Shown in pieces: positions 10,524 through 19,686 of a DNA stretch of 64,000 nucleotides (the first letter of the stretch is position 1; every line of letters begins with the position of its first letter). The DNA is from Dyadobacter bucti (GTDB lineage Bacteria; Bacteroidota; Bacteroidia; Cytophagales; Spirosomataceae). The position numbers and the translations under genes were made by a program. The notes below the pieces were generated by a model, which saw only the letters and a list, made by a program, of their open reading frames with translations, did not search any database and was not told the DNA's origin. The stretch spans positions 682,001-746,000 of the forward strand of contig NZ_SWFP01000003.1 of the NCBI RefSeq assembly GCF_005869225.1. The letters run 5' to 3'.

Positions 10524-11747
10524 TTAGGCCGGCTTCTTTGTCACAATAATGATCCTGGAATGATCAGCCAATGTCGTGGCGAAAAGATAAATGTCGCCAC
10601 CTTCTTTGAGCTTCCATTTTTTGCGGAGGTCCTGAATTTTTGCAGGGAAATTTCTCAGCGTCAGGTTCGCTTTTCCATCTTTGGCAAAATCAGCAATTTC
10701 TTTCATATCCGGTTTGCAGGTTCCGATGATCTCAAAACTCCTGCCGGGGAAGTTGGCACAAAACCCCTCAGACGTATATAAGTGACTGTTAACCGATAAT
10801 TTGGCCACATCAAAAACCGTACATACGGTTTTAAATGCACCGGCTTTCAGGACTGCCGGGTGCGGCTCATAAAGGTAGGAAAGCGGTTTCGAATAAGTGA
10901 CAGCTGCTTCACGCTCATCTTCCCGGCTGAAGTCCAGTCCATACCGAACACTGCCGTCGGCATTAATGATCCTCACTCTAAGCATAAACTGATCGGAAAC
11001 AATGTCCCTGTTTAACACAAACAGCAATTCCTTGCACTCCTGCTCATAACCCATTACATGCACCTCTTTTAGCTTTTGAAGCTGTTTGGCCGCCAGGTCA
11101 ATATCCAGAAGCGGCGAGGTTTTTAACAGGATATCGGGTGCATTTTTGAATAAAATCGGAAGGTGAGACAGCACATCTGGTGTGCAGTCGGACAGAAGTA
11201 CCACTTTTTCCCAGTTGAAGTCCCGGCGCGCCGGATCTGCGTAAATCCAGTCGAAATACTGATCGGTATCTTCCAATGATTTAAGCGAATCTGCAGCATG
11301 GACTTTGATATGATGCGCCCCAAGTTTTTCAAAATTAAATGCCGCGGCACGCGCCACTTCCGCCTGTAATTCGTAATAATGTGCTGTTTCGAAATTTCGG
11401 CTCATGTAAAAACAATCCACGCCCATTCCTCCGGTAATGTCGGTAAAAGTAGTACCGCCCACCAAACCGGCCTTGTACCGGGCTGTCGCCTCGGAGGAGG
11501 ATTGTTCCACAGAAAGTGCAGGCGGGAAAATGAGTTCTTTATTTTCGGCCCACTCAGGCAGCTTTTTTACAGCCTTTTGCCTGGCTGCAATCTGCGCTGC
11601 CAGTTTTTTGACATCAAATTCTTTGAATTTGCCCGCCTTTAAAATAAGCTGGCTGATATCGTCATTCCGATGCGACTGAATGAAAGCAATTTCCGCCCGG
11701 GAAAAACCGGTTTCAGGTAAGTCGGCACTGGTAATAGGTTCATGCAT
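10524..11747 (-). CDS. Class I SAM-dependent methyltransferase with THUMP-like region
   Basis: The 407-residue protein has the SAM-binding motif TFTDITGGMGVDCFYMS, an acidic strand end HYYELQ, and the catalytic-type motif DWIYADPARRD. It resembles the Bacteroidota group of class I methyltransferases with a C-terminal ferredoxin-like or THUMP-like segment, related in core to RsmD-type nucleic-acid methylases. The substrate is unknown; RNA is the reasonable guess. I used the ATG at 11747 (MHEPITSADLPE); an upstream in-frame start at 11831 adds 28 poorly conserved-looking residues. The gene is single, between a hairpin and the divergent acs. Confidence 0.8.
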   Translation of the reverse strand: MHEPITSADLPETGFSRAEIAFIQSHRNDDISQLILKAGKFKEFDVKKLAAQIAARQKAVKKLPEWAENKELIFPPALSVEQSSSEATARYKAGLVGGTTFTDITGGMGVDCFYMSRNFETAHYYELQAEVARAAAFNFEKLGAHHIKVHAADSLKSLEDTDQYFDWIYADPARRDFNWEKVVLLSDCTPDVLSHLPILFKNAPDILLKTSPLLDIDLAAKQLQKLKEVHVMGYEQECKELLFVLNRDIVSDQFMLRVRIINADGSVRYGLDFSREDEREAAVTYSKPLSYLYEPHPAVLKAGAFKTVCTVFDVAKLSVNSHLYTSEGFCANFPGRSFEIIGTCKPDMKEIADFAKDGKANLTLRNFPAKIQDLRKKWKLKEGGDIYLFATTLADHSRIIIVTKKPA

Positions 11748-11957
11748 GGTACTGCTTTTGGGGAACTGTTTAATAAATCGAAAGTACGGCTTTTTGGTTT
11801 CAGGGCGATCGGGGCCAAATGAGAAAAGCATTCAGATAAGTTTGAAAATCCTGTCAAGATTTGTTTTGTATTACTTGCTGATAATCAGCGGGATCGTTAC
11901 CGGCCGCACCTCGATGCCCCTCCCAAGAAGTAGGAGGAACCAAATGAAAATTATAAA

Positions 11958-11989
11958 TTGGCGGCTAATATCCTATTTCCCTAAGTTTA
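11958..11989 (+). promoter_or_regulatory. Candidate acs promoter
   Basis: TTG (11958-11960), a 21-base spacer and TAAGTTTA (11982-11989) fit the Bacteroidota pattern with one -7 mismatch. This would give a very short leader before the ATG at 12003. An exact -7 box, TAAGTTTG at 11837-11844, has no matching -33 element and is less likely. Confidence 0.35.
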
Positions 11990-12002
11990 ACCTTATTTAA
12001 TC

Positions 12003-13892
12003 ATGAGAATTAAGACCTTTGAAGAGTATCAGGTTGCCTACAAACAAAGCGTAGATGATCCCGAAGGTTTCTGGGCCGAGGTTGCCCAACAATTTCAGTG
12101 GCGTAAACCGTGGAAAAAAGTCCTGAGCTGGGATTTCCATGAAGCAAATGTGAAGTGGTTTGAGGGTGGTGTCATGAACATCACGGAAAATGCGCTCGAC
12201 AGGCATTTGGCAGAACGGGGCAATCAGCCCGCAATTATATGGGAGCCGAACAACCCCGAAGACCAAGCAGTAAGTATCAGCTACAATGTGTTGTATGACC
12301 GGGTATGCCGGTTTGCCAATGTCCTTAAAAAACATGGAGTAAAAAAGGGAGACAGGGTTTGTATATATCTTCCGATGGTGCCGGAGCTCACGGTTGCAGT
12401 ATTGTCATGTGCGCGAATCGGGGCGATCCACTCGGTTGTTTTCGGAGGTTTTTCGGCCAAGTCAATCGCCGACCGGATCAATGATGCGGCTTGTACGATG
12501 GTGATCACATCTGATGGCGCATTCCGCGGCTCGAAGGTGATCCCAATGAAAGAGACTGTGGACGCTGCGCTGGATCAGTGCGATACTGTGAAAAATGTGA
12601 TCGTAATGACCCGTACGCGTACGCCGGTTTCCATGCTGAAAGGACGGGACCATTGGTGGGAAGAAGAAGTAAAGCATGTGGATTCCAATTGTCCTGCCGA
12701 GCCTATGGATGCGGAAGATACCTTATTCATTCTTTATACTTCGGGATCTACGGGCAAGCCCAAAGGTGTTGTACATACCTGCGGCGGTTATATGGTTTAC
12801 GCGTCCTACACCTTCGCCAATGTATTTCAATATCAACCCGGCGATATCCATTTCTGTACTGCAGATATAGGCTGGATTACGGGCCATAGTTATATTGTTT
12901 ACGGGCCGCTGTGCAACGGTGCCACTTCCGTGGTATTTGAAGGAATTCCTACTTATCCCGATGCAGGACGTTTCTGGCAGATTGTTGAAAGACATAAAGT
13001 GAATATCATTTACACAGCTCCCACAGCCATCCGTTCGCTGATGAGCTATGGCCTGGATTATGTGAAAAAATACGATCTGTCATCCCTGAAAACACTGGGG
13101 TCGGTCGGAGAACCTATCAATGAAGAAGCATGGCATTGGTTCAAAGATAATATCGGGGGTGGTACCTGCCCGCTGGTGGATACCTGGTGGCAGACTGAAA
13201 ACGGCGGTATCATGATTTCCCCGCTAGCCGGAATTACTCCTGAAAAGCCGACTTTTGCAACTTTGCCGCTTCCTGGTATCCAGCCTGTGCTGGTGGATGA
13301 AAACGGAAAAGAAATAGAAGGTAATGGTGTGAGTGGAAATTTATGTGTTAAATTCCCATGGCCAGGCATTATCCGCACCACTTATGGTGATCATGAACGT
13401 TGCAAGCAAACCTATTTTTCTACTTATCCCGGCATGTATTTTACGGGTGACGGCTGTATGCGCGATGAAGATGGATACTACCGCATTACCGGCCGTGTTG
13501 ACGACGTATTAAATGTTTCAGGGCACCGTATCGGAACTGCTGAGGTGGAAAATGCGATCAATATGCACCTGGGCGTTGTGGAATCAGCGGTAGTAGGCTA
13601 CGCGCATGATATCAAAGGACAGGGGATTTATGCTTATGTGATCACGGAAGAAATACCTGATGATCCGGATATGTTCAGGAAAGATATCGCCGCCACGGTT
13701 TCCCGGATTATTGGCCCGATCGCGAAGCCTGACAAAGTTCAGTTTGTTACCGGTTTGCCAAAAACACGTTCTGGGAAAATCATGAGAAGGATTTTACGGA
13801 AAATATCGGAAGGGGATGTGAATAACCTCGGCGATATTTCCACTTTGCTTGACCCGACCGTTGTTGAAGATATCAAGAAGGGCGCTTACTAG
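12003..13892 (+). CDS. acs: Acetyl-CoA synthetase (AMP-forming)
   Basis: Acs activates acetate to acetyl-CoA through acetyl-AMP. The 629-residue length is usual. The adenylate-forming core motif YTSGSTGKPKGVVHT lies near residue 247, the A5 region includes DTWWQTENGG, and the TGRVDDVLNVSGHR hinge is intact. The C-terminal PKTRSGKIMRR carries the catalytic and acetyl-regulated lysine near residue 592. The gene is monocistronic, with a terminator directly behind it. It lets the cell use acetate made by overflow metabolism or polysaccharide breakdown. Confidence 0.96.
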   Translation: MRIKTFEEYQVAYKQSVDDPEGFWAEVAQQFQWRKPWKKVLSWDFHEANVKWFEGGVMNITENALDRHLAERGNQPAIIWEPNNPEDQAVSISYNVLYDRVCRFANVLKKHGVKKGDRVCIYLPMVPELTVAVLSCARIGAIHSVVFGGFSAKSIADRINDAACTMVITSDGAFRGSKVIPMKETVDAALDQCDTVKNVIVMTRTRTPVSMLKGRDHWWEEEVKHVDSNCPAEPMDAEDTLFILYTSGSTGKPKGVVHTCGGYMVYASYTFANVFQYQPGDIHFCTADIGWITGHSYIVYGPLCNGATSVVFEGIPTYPDAGRFWQIVERHKVNIIYTAPTAIRSLMSYGLDYVKKYDLSSLKTLGSVGEPINEEAWHWFKDNIGGGTCPLVDTWWQTENGGIMISPLAGITPEKPTFATLPLPGIQPVLVDENGKEIEGNGVSGNLCVKFPWPGIIRTTYGDHERCKQTYFSTYPGMYFTGDGCMRDEDGYYRITGRVDDVLNVSGHRIGTAEVENAINMHLGVVESAVVGYAHDIKGQGIYAYVITEEIPDDPDMFRKDIAATVSRIIGPIAKPDKVQFVTGLPKTRSGKIMRRILRKISEGDVNNLGDISTLLDPTVVEDIKKGAY

Positions 13893-13910
13893 TCTGTTGA
13901 ATGAAGACAA

Positions 13911-13946
13911 AAAAACCATTATCGCTTTCGGGCGATAATGGTTTTT
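13911..13946. terminator. Bidirectional terminator after acs
   Basis: A perfect 15-bp stem (13911-13925 with 13932-13946) has a 6-base loop. Its base is A5/T5, extended by more A and T on each side, so it forms a good intrinsic terminator on both strands for acs and the convergent minus-strand operon. Confidence 0.85.
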
Positions 13947-13971
13947 ACTTTTTATACTAAAATAAAATTAA

Positions 13972-14127
13972 TCAGGCTTTTACAGAAGTCGCCTTGTCCG
14001 TTGCGCAGCCGCATCCTTTCGCACAGCCTCCCGCATTACGTTTATCAAAAGTCTTCCATACCCGCCAACCCATAAAACCGGCTGCCGCCAGGAATAAAAT
14101 AAGGACGATAATCTGCTGAACTTCCAT
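13972..14127 (-). CDS. FeoB-associated-type Cys-rich membrane peptide
   Basis: This 51-residue frame begins MEVQQIIVLILFLAAAGFMG, a single membrane helix, followed by a WRVWKTF basic-aromatic segment and a tail with GGCAKGCGCAT, three closely spaced cysteines. This layout matches the small FeoB-associated Cys-rich membrane proteins, which accompany ferrous iron transport. The cysteines could bind a metal. Here feoB is not adjacent: the gene is the last of a minus-strand run, 20 bases behind the YfiT-like gene and just before a strong terminator. Family assignment rests on architecture and motif only. Confidence 0.75.
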   Translation of the reverse strand: MEVQQIIVLILFLAAAGFMGWRVWKTFDKRNAGGCAKGCGCATDKATSVKA

Positions 14128-14147
14128 GTTTTTTTAACAACCTTACT

Positions 14148-14681
14148 TTACCAATTGTTCCTTGCCGCGAGCTTATATGCATGCTGATAATGGTGCTCGC
14201 TGTGCCACGCATAATTGGCAATCACCTCATCCATGCGGAATGTCCGCCCGGAAGCCGGGTGAACATACGTTCTGGCGAGTTCCGTTTCGCCCATGGAATT
14301 AAGCAGCAAGACCCATCGCAAATGCACATACCGGATCAATTGCAGGGACAACTCTACCGGCGCAGCTTTGGCATCCGGAAGCTCGGCCCAGAGATGTTCT
14401 TCATAAGGTTTGATCACCGGGTTATCCTCTGTCAGTGCTAGCCTGCAACGCGTGTACGCATTGATATGGCTGTCTGCCACATGGTGGATGAGCTGGCGGA
14501 CAGTCCATCCATCCGGGCGATATGGCGTATTGTATTGTTCCTCCGTCCATCCTCCCAAAAGGTTAATAAATTTGGAAGGTAATGCGCTGATAATCTGTAT
14601 ATTTGTCTTGATTTCTGCCGGTGTATAACCGTCCTGAAAAATGAATTTTCCGATAGGGTAGCGAAGTTGTTCCTGATCCAT
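14148..14681 (-). CDS. DinB/YfiT-family putative metal-dependent transferase/hydrolase
   Basis: The 177-residue protein is a DinB-like four-helix bundle. It shows the YfiT signature RPDGWTVRQLIHHVADSH and the metal-ligand helix NYAWHSEHHYQHA near the C-terminus; together these give the His triad that binds a divalent metal. YfiT relatives act as thiol S-transferases such as bacillithiol transferase, or are annotated as metal-dependent hydrolases. The actual thiol or substrate here is not known. The gene sits 26 bases behind the inositol-phosphatase gene in a tight minus-strand run. Confidence 0.85.
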   Translation of the reverse strand: MDQEQLRYPIGKFIFQDGYTPAEIKTNIQIISALPSKFINLLGGWTEEQYNTPYRPDGWTVRQLIHHVADSHINAYTRCRLALTEDNPVIKPYEEHLWAELPDAKAAPVELSLQLIRYVHLRWVLLLNSMGETELARTYVHPASGRTFRMDEVIANYAWHSEHHYQHAYKLAARNNW

Positions 14682-14707
14682 GGTGAGTTTTTGAGATTGA
14701 AAGTTGC

Positions 14708-15499
14708 CTAGAAATTTTCAAGAATTACTTCTACCAATTCTTTATGTGCGCCGGAAGCTGCGACGATATCCCCGCCAAAAAGATAGTTGTCACTACCGCT
14801 GAAATCCGTCACAGTCCCTCCGGCTTCTTTGATCAGCAACACACCGGCTGCCATATCCCAGGAATTGAGGTTGTATTCATAAAAACCATCAAAACGCCCG
14901 GCGGCAACATACGCCAGATCCACCGCAGCAGCACCCATTCTGCGTATCCCGTGCGTTTTTTGCATCAGGATTTCCAGCAGGTACATGTAGCGTTTTTGTT
15001 TTTCAAATTTATAATAAGGGAAACCGGTTGCGATAAGACTTTCCTGTAACAGCTGAACAGCTGATACCGAAATGCTTTTACCATTGCACCAGGAACCGCC
15101 GCCCTGCCATGCATAGAACATTTCGTCCAGGCTTGGCTCATGTATGACGCCGATCAGCAGTTCCTTTCCTCTGGCAAGGCCCACGCTTACACAATAAACC
15201 GGAATTCCATGGATGAAATTGGTCGTGCCGTCGAGCGGGTCGATGATCCAGTTCAGCGCGGTGGGATTGGGTTCCTGGCCGGTTGTTCCTTCTTCGGTAA
15301 TAAAGCTGGCTTCCGGCAAAATTGCACTCAATCCTGCTACAAGCAGTTTTTCGGCTTCTTTATCAACATAAGAAACCAGATTGTTCAGATCCTTGTATTC
15401 GATTTTATCCCGGGAAAATAGTGCAGCTTCCTGTTGAATAAAAGTGGAAGCCTGCCTGACGATATCAAGGGTTTGTTTTGTAAGCAGTTCAAGATCCAT
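14708..15499 (-). CDS. suhB: Inositol monophosphatase family protein (SuhB-like)
   Basis: The 263-residue enzyme has all three metal-binding motifs of the family: FITEEGTTG, WIIDPLDGTTNFIHG and WDMAAGVLLIKEAGG. It hydrolyses phosphate from inositol-1-phosphate or similar compounds with Mg2+. In other bacteria SuhB also acts in rRNA transcription complexes, which cannot be judged here. The ATG at 15499 is preferred over a TTG two codons upstream. The gene is spaced 7 bases from the DUF4105 gene, which suggests one transcript. Confidence 0.9.
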   Translation of the reverse strand: MDLELLTKQTLDIVRQASTFIQQEAALFSRDKIEYKDLNNLVSYVDKEAEKLLVAGLSAILPEASFITEEGTTGQEPNPTALNWIIDPLDGTTNFIHGIPVYCVSVGLARGKELLIGVIHEPSLDEMFYAWQGGGSWCNGKSISVSAVQLLQESLIATGFPYYKFEKQKRYMYLLEILMQKTHGIRRMGAAAVDLAYVAAGRFDGFYEYNLNSWDMAAGVLLIKEAGGTVTDFSGSDNYLFGGDIVAASGAHKELVEVILENF

Positions 15500-15506
15500 T
15501 GTCAAA

Positions 15507-16685
15507 CTATCCTTTTTGAGGGATTTTAGAAAGTGAATTATTAATGTAGTAAACTCTTATGATCAGAATCAGCAGGATCGGGATCACTACATAGTTATGT
15601 TTTAACAGATTGCCTGTTGCGCAAAGTAAGAGAAATCCATAGAAAATCAATAAAAACTGAAACCAGGCAGGCTTCTTCTTGGCTGAAATGGACAGGATCA
15701 GCGGCATCCAGAGTGGAAATGCCCAGAGCAGATCGTAGTTCCAGGAAGTCACCCCGTGATTGGTCCCGAACCAGAGCAAGACGATCAGCCAGCCTGTAAT
15801 CCCGGCTATGGAAAAAAGGATTTTGTCAAAAGTAAAATTGACTTTTTGTTTTTGTATCTGCCAGTACGTGAAAGCCATCACCAGCACTGCCAGTGCCCAG
15901 AAAACATGCATTGGCGTAAATGTTTCTTCATATTGGACCGGCGTGGCGAGGAAAAGATCATTTTTGGCCATGACCAGCGGTTTTATCCCGGAGGCCGTTT
16001 TTACTTTGGCGTCGGCAAATGCTTTGCTCAGGTTATCGGGTAAAAAAGTGGCCTGATCGGCAGTAGCAATTTCGTCTGAGGGAGCGCCTATGGCCAGGTC
16101 CATCCCGAAATCCGCCCAAGGATTCTGTTTGTATGCATACCGGTCGATCCATTGCCGGAAGCTTAGCTTTTCATCCGTATAACCGTTGTAAATGAGGCTG
16201 TCGCCGCAAGCAGCCTTTAAGGCCAGCGTGAGGCGTGTGGCGCAGTTATCATAAAAAAACTTGTACTGATACTCCCGGTTTTGAGGCAGGTAATTGGTTT
16301 CCAGGTAGTTGTAAAGTTTTTGTTTCTGTATTGCCGAGAGGTCCAAAACCTGCTCGGATATAGATCTGTTTTCGGCCTGCCAATACGCTGCTTGCGGGGC
16401 CAGGGGGGCCACGGAGATTGTATAAGGAAGTGTGCCTCTCAAAAATTTGATGTAGAAATTGCCGGTTTCAAAGCTGAAAGAACCATAACTGTATGCATTG
16501 TCGAGGCGATTTACGGGATCATAAATCCAGATTACACTATGGCCAAAACCGGAGTATAATTCGCGCCCCGGCCCGACTGTTACCAGGCTCACTTTGGCTT
16601 CCGGACTCAGCATCGCAAACTGTGCATTGGCGTTCAGGATGCCGGCGGTACTTATCAATAGCGACAATATAATTTTACGGAGCAT
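15507..16685 (-). CDS. DUF4105 (Lnb N-terminal-type) membrane protein
   Basis: The 392-residue protein starts with a signal peptide (MLRKIILSLLISTAGILNA) followed by a periplasmic domain of about 220 residues with YSGFGHSVIWIYD and FFYDNCATRL. These His and Cys residues fit a permuted NlpC/P60 or papain-like peptidase fold reported for DUF4105. The C-terminal third has four or five membrane helices. The substrate is unknown. I used the ATG at 16685 because the signal peptide begins there; an upstream start at 16754 would run into rsmI. It is 7 bases from rsmI. Confidence 0.82.
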   Translation of the reverse strand: MLRKIILSLLISTAGILNANAQFAMLSPEAKVSLVTVGPGRELYSGFGHSVIWIYDPVNRLDNAYSYGSFSFETGNFYIKFLRGTLPYTISVAPLAPQAAYWQAENRSISEQVLDLSAIQKQKLYNYLETNYLPQNREYQYKFFYDNCATRLTLALKAACGDSLIYNGYTDEKLSFRQWIDRYAYKQNPWADFGMDLAIGAPSDEIATADQATFLPDNLSKAFADAKVKTASGIKPLVMAKNDLFLATPVQYEETFTPMHVFWALAVLVMAFTYWQIQKQKVNFTFDKILFSIAGITGWLIVLLWFGTNHGVTSWNYDLLWAFPLWMPLILSISAKKKPAWFQFLLIFYGFLLLCATGNLLKHNYVVIPILLILIIRVYYINNSLSKIPQKG

Positions 16686-16692
16686 TACTATC

Positions 16693-17406
16693 TTATTCAG
16701 AGTCTTTGTCTTCATATTTATCTGATTTCTTTTTCTCTTCGGCTTTTCCGGCAAGCACGATCACGATCTCGCCTTTGATGGTTTTTTCAGAAAAATAAGC
16801 GATCACTTCTGTCAAAGTACCTCTGATATTCTCCTCATAAATTTTTGTCAGCTCTCTGGATACACTTACCTGCCTGTCGGCACCGAAATATTCCGAAAAT
16901 TGCTGTAATGCCTTGATCAGCCGGTGCGGTGACTCGTAAAAAATCATCGTCCGCTCCTCAGTTACCAGGTTCTGTAAGCGCGTCTGCCGCCCTTTTTTAT
17001 GCGGTAAAAAGCCTTCAAAAGTGAAACGGTCGCTGGGCAGACCGGAATTGACGAGTGCTGGGACAAAAGCGGTTGGCCCAGGCAGGCATTCGATTTCGAT
17101 ACCCAGTTTGATACATTCCCTGACCAGCAAAAATCCGGGATCAGATACAGCCGGCGTACCTGCGTCGGAGACCAGGGCGATCGTTTCGCCCTTTAAAATG
17201 CGCTCGGCAACCCGTGAAACCGTTTGGTGTTCATTGTGAATATGATAGCTGTGCATCGGTTTGGAGATCCCGAGATGTTTCAGCAACAAGCCGGATGTTC
17301 GTGTATCCTCAGCCAAAACCAGGTCTACGCTTTTCAGGACATTAATTGCGCGCAGGGTAATATCTTCGAGATTGCCGATGGGCGTAGGAACAATATAAAG
17401 TTTCAT
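16693..17406 (-). CDS. rsmI: 16S rRNA (cytidine-1402-2'-O)-methyltransferase
   Basis: RsmI methylates the ribose of C1402 in the decoding centre of 16S rRNA with SAM. The 237 residues open with MKLYIVPTPIGNLEDITLRA and contain the tetrapyrrole-methylase-fold motifs LVSDAGTPAVSDPG and CLPGPTAFVPALVNSGLPS, then FYESPHRL and SRELTKIYEE. The Lys/Glu-rich end, EEKKKSDKYEDKDSE, is a disordered tail. It is placed within the minus-strand run between the pterin dehydratase and DUF4105 genes. Confidence 0.94.
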   Translation of the reverse strand: MKLYIVPTPIGNLEDITLRAINVLKSVDLVLAEDTRTSGLLLKHLGISKPMHSYHIHNEHQTVSRVAERILKGETIALVSDAGTPAVSDPGFLLVRECIKLGIEIECLPGPTAFVPALVNSGLPSDRFTFEGFLPHKKGRQTRLQNLVTEERTMIFYESPHRLIKALQQFSEYFGADRQVSVSRELTKIYEENIRGTLTEVIAYFSEKTIKGEIVIVLAGKAEEKKKSDKYEDKDSE

Positions 17407-17453
17407 TTAAAAAGGTAATGGGCACACAATGAACCGTCAGCCAGTCGGTTGGA

Positions 17454-17696
17454 TTATTTGCTCTGTTCAAAGATTACATCAATGGCTGCGGCCAGCTTTC
17501 TGTCTTTTTCGGTGACTTTGTCGCCCGCATCATGGGTGTTCAGTTCTATGCTGACTTTATTGTAGGAATTGGTCCAGAAAGGATGGTGATCCATTTGGTC
17601 AACGGTTTCGGCAACTTCTGTCATAAAGGCAAACGCCCCTTTGAAATCCTTAAAAGTGAAGCTGCGTTTTAATTTATTATCTTCTTCTTTCCACAT
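17454..17696 (-). CDS. phhB: Pterin-4a-carbinolamine dehydratase
   Basis: The 80-residue protein is slightly short for the family but holds the active-site pattern: MDHHPFW with the His pair, then the [13 protein letters not shown] segment with the third histidine and a distal Asp. It dehydrates 4a-hydroxytetrahydrobiopterin, so pterin can be recycled after aromatic amino acid hydroxylation. No hydroxylase gene lies in the window. It is 15 bases after the lipoprotein gene and 47 before rsmI. Confidence 0.88.
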   Translation of the reverse strand: MWKEEDNKLKRSFTFKDFKGAFAFMTEVAETVDQMDHHPFWTNSYNKVSIELNTHDAGDKVTEKDRKLAAAIDVIFEQSK

Positions 17697-17711
17697 CTTC
17701 GTTTTGGTTTA

Positions 17712-18143
17712 TCAGATCTTCGTGACCCTGTATTCTACAAATTTATCGGGGCCGTTCCCTTTAACACATTTGATCGTTTCGATGGCATATAAGCGCGTAC
17801 CATTGATACTCCCCGTGCCGGTCATGGTGATAGCCCCGCAATCGTCTTCGCCTATGCCGCGGTCGTAAGAAAATTCCATACCATTCAATACGATATGTTT
17901 AACATGATTAAAAGGCGCGATTTCTTCCAGCTTCATTTTATCATCGGAAGTCCATTCAAGCTTAATGGTTACAGCCAGTGAATCTTCACCTGATTTATTG
18001 AAATGCTTGTAACCCTTATAGGTACCGGAAAGCGCCTTTTTTGCAATTTGTTCATCTACAACGGGCTGTGAAACATCACTTTCCTTTTTACATCCTGCCA
18101 GAAAAAAAAGGCACCAGAGAAGGATAGAACACAATTTAAGCAT
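17712..18143 (-). CDS. Hypothetical lipoprotein
   Basis: The 143-residue protein starts with a lipoprotein signal, MLKLCSILLWCLFFLAGCKK, with the lipobox cysteine at 18. The mature part looks like a small beta-rich domain (KGYKHFNKSGEDSLAVTIKL) ending in a segment of likely beta strands. I do not recognise a family. The ATG at 18143 is chosen because the signal peptide begins there; an upstream start at 18182 adds 13 residues that would spoil it. It is first in the minus-strand run that continues to 13972. Confidence 0.75.
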   Translation of the reverse strand: MLKLCSILLWCLFFLAGCKKESDVSQPVVDEQIAKKALSGTYKGYKHFNKSGEDSLAVTIKLEWTSDDKMKLEEIAPFNHVKHIVLNGMEFSYDRGIGEDDCGAITMTGTGSINGTRLYAIETIKCVKGNGPDKFVEYRVTKI

Positions 18144-18238
18144 TGTTATACAATTGGTCGTTTTGGGTAAACGAAGATACAAGTATTATGCTTCTTTTTA
18201 AATTATTCGGGGAAATAGCCGAATCCGGTATGTTGAAG

Positions 18239-18246
18239 TATATTTG
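18239..18246 (+). promoter_or_regulatory. Possible -7 box for the osmC-thyA run
   Basis: TATATTTG is an exact TAnnTTTG match, but no TTG is found at the proper distance upstream and the leader to the osmC ATG at 18384 would be about 130 bases. Confidence 0.25.
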
Positions 18247-18383
18247 AACTTTGATACCGCTGAAAACCTTATAAGTATAAGCGATGCGTTCAGTCATTTT
18301 CTAATGTCAAAAGCGTATCTGATGGTGTATCAGAAAATCCAAGTTCCATTAAAAAGCCACTTCCGGCAACGGGGGTAATAATC

Positions 18384-18812
18384 ATGAAAGTAGAACTAGT
18401 GCGTGTCAATGACGCTTTCCATTTTGAAGGAAGCGGTTCATCGGAAGTTAAAGTACATACCGATGGTTCTCCGGAGATCGGAGGCAGTAATCTGGGGGTA
18501 AGGCCTATGGAATTGTTGCTGATGGGGCTTGCGAGCTGCAGCGCGATAGATGTGGTGCTGATCCTGAAAAAACAGCGGCAGGATATTACCGATTTTCGCA
18601 TTGTGGCCGAAGGCGACCGCGAGCAGGAAGAAGATACGAAGCGAAAACCTTTCCGTAATATTCATCTGGTTTTCAAGTTTGCAGGCAACCAGCTTGATGA
18701 GAACAAGATCAACCGCGCCATTTCTCTTTCTATGGAGAAATATTGCTCCGCAACGGCGCAGCTGGAAGCATTGGCAACGATTACACACAGTGTTGAAATT
18801 GCTTCTGTATAG
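18384..18812 (+). CDS. OsmC/Ohr-family protein
   Basis: The 142-residue cytoplasmic protein has the OsmC core: [25 protein letters not shown], with the first conserved cysteine, and a second cysteine in [11 protein letters not shown] on the later helix. Family members with both cysteines reduce organic hydroperoxides. It is closer to the general OsmC group (YhfA-like) than to Ohr proper, judged by length and motif. The gene is followed after 38 bases by thyA. Between 18304 and 18378 a 24-codon frame precedes it. Confidence 0.87.
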   Translation: MKVELVRVNDAFHFEGSGSSEVKVHTDGSPEIGGSNLGVRPMELLLMGLASCSAIDVVLILKKQRQDITDFRIVAEGDREQEEDTKRKPFRNIHLVFKFAGNQLDENKINRAISLSMEKYCSATAQLEALATITHSVEIASV

Positions 18813-18850
18813 AAATTGAGTCTGGTTTTAAGGATAATCTGAAAAAACAA

Positions 18851-19672
18851 ATGCAACAATACCACGACTTACTGCGCCATATTATTCAAAACGGCGTGCG
18901 CAAAACGGACAGGACCGGAACGGGGACGATCAGCGTTTTCGGATACCAGATGCGGTTCAACCTGAAAGAAGGTTTTCCGTTGGTGACCACCAAGAAGGTT
19001 CATACCAAATCGATCATCTACGAACTTTTATGGTTCCTGAAAGGGGATACCAATATCAAGTATTTAAAAGACAATGGTGTTTCGATCTGGGACGAATGGG
19101 CCGATGAAAATGGGAATCTGGGTCCAGTTTACGGCAAGCAGTGGAGAAGCTGGGAAGGCGCAAACGGCAAGTCGGTGGATCAGTTACAGGAAGTTCTGAA
19201 ACAGCTGAAGTCATCACCTGACTCACGCAGGATCATTGTTTCGGCGTGGAATCCTTCTGAACTGTCGGAAATGAAGTTGCAACCTTGTCATGCATTGTTC
19301 CAGTTTTATGTAGCACCGCCGGACGTAGAGGCAGGGGAGACCAAAGGGAAGCTGTCGTGCCAGCTTTATCAGCGGAGCGCGGATGTTTTTCTCGGCGTGC
19401 CTTTTAATATAGCCAGCTATGCGTTGCTGACCATGATGATCGCGCAGGAGTGTGATCTGGATCTGGGCGACTTTGTCTGGACAGGGGGCGACACACATAT
19501 TTACCTGAATCATCTTGAACAGGTGGAACTGCAGTTGAGCAGAGAGCCGCGCAACTTACCGGTGATGGCGATCAATCCTGATGTGAAATCCATATTCGAT
19601 TTTCGATTTGAGGATTTTGAGTTGCTCAACTATAACCCGTGGCCAGGTATCAAAGCACCGGTAGCAGTTTAA
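18851..19672 (+). CDS. thyA: Thymidylate synthase
   Basis: ThyA makes dTMP from dUMP with methylene-tetrahydrofolate. The 273-residue protein has the N-terminal [10 protein letters not shown] phosphate-binding segment, the active-site motif [12 protein letters not shown] with the catalytic cysteine at residue 146, [21 protein letters not shown], and the C-terminal IKAPVAV that closes the active site. A short insertion between the Cys motif and CQLYQRS ([10 protein letters not shown]) accounts for the extra length over E. coli. The TRIC-type gene follows after 14 bases. Confidence 0.97.
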   Translation: MQQYHDLLRHIIQNGVRKTDRTGTGTISVFGYQMRFNLKEGFPLVTTKKVHTKSIIYELLWFLKGDTNIKYLKDNGVSIWDEWADENGNLGPVYGKQWRSWEGANGKSVDQLQEVLKQLKSSPDSRRIIVSAWNPSELSEMKLQPCHALFQFYVAPPDVEAGETKGKLSCQLYQRSADVFLGVPFNIASYALLTMMIAQECDLDLGDFVWTGGDTHIYLNHLEQVELQLSREPRNLPVMAINPDVKSIFDFRFEDFELLNYNPWPGIKAPVAV

Positions 19673-19686
19673 TTGATAGCCCTGCT

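Noticed and set aside
18304..18378. 24-codon ATG frame just before osmC
   Set aside because: It is short, has no family likeness, and may be chance; there is no sign of coupling beyond its nearness to the osmC start.
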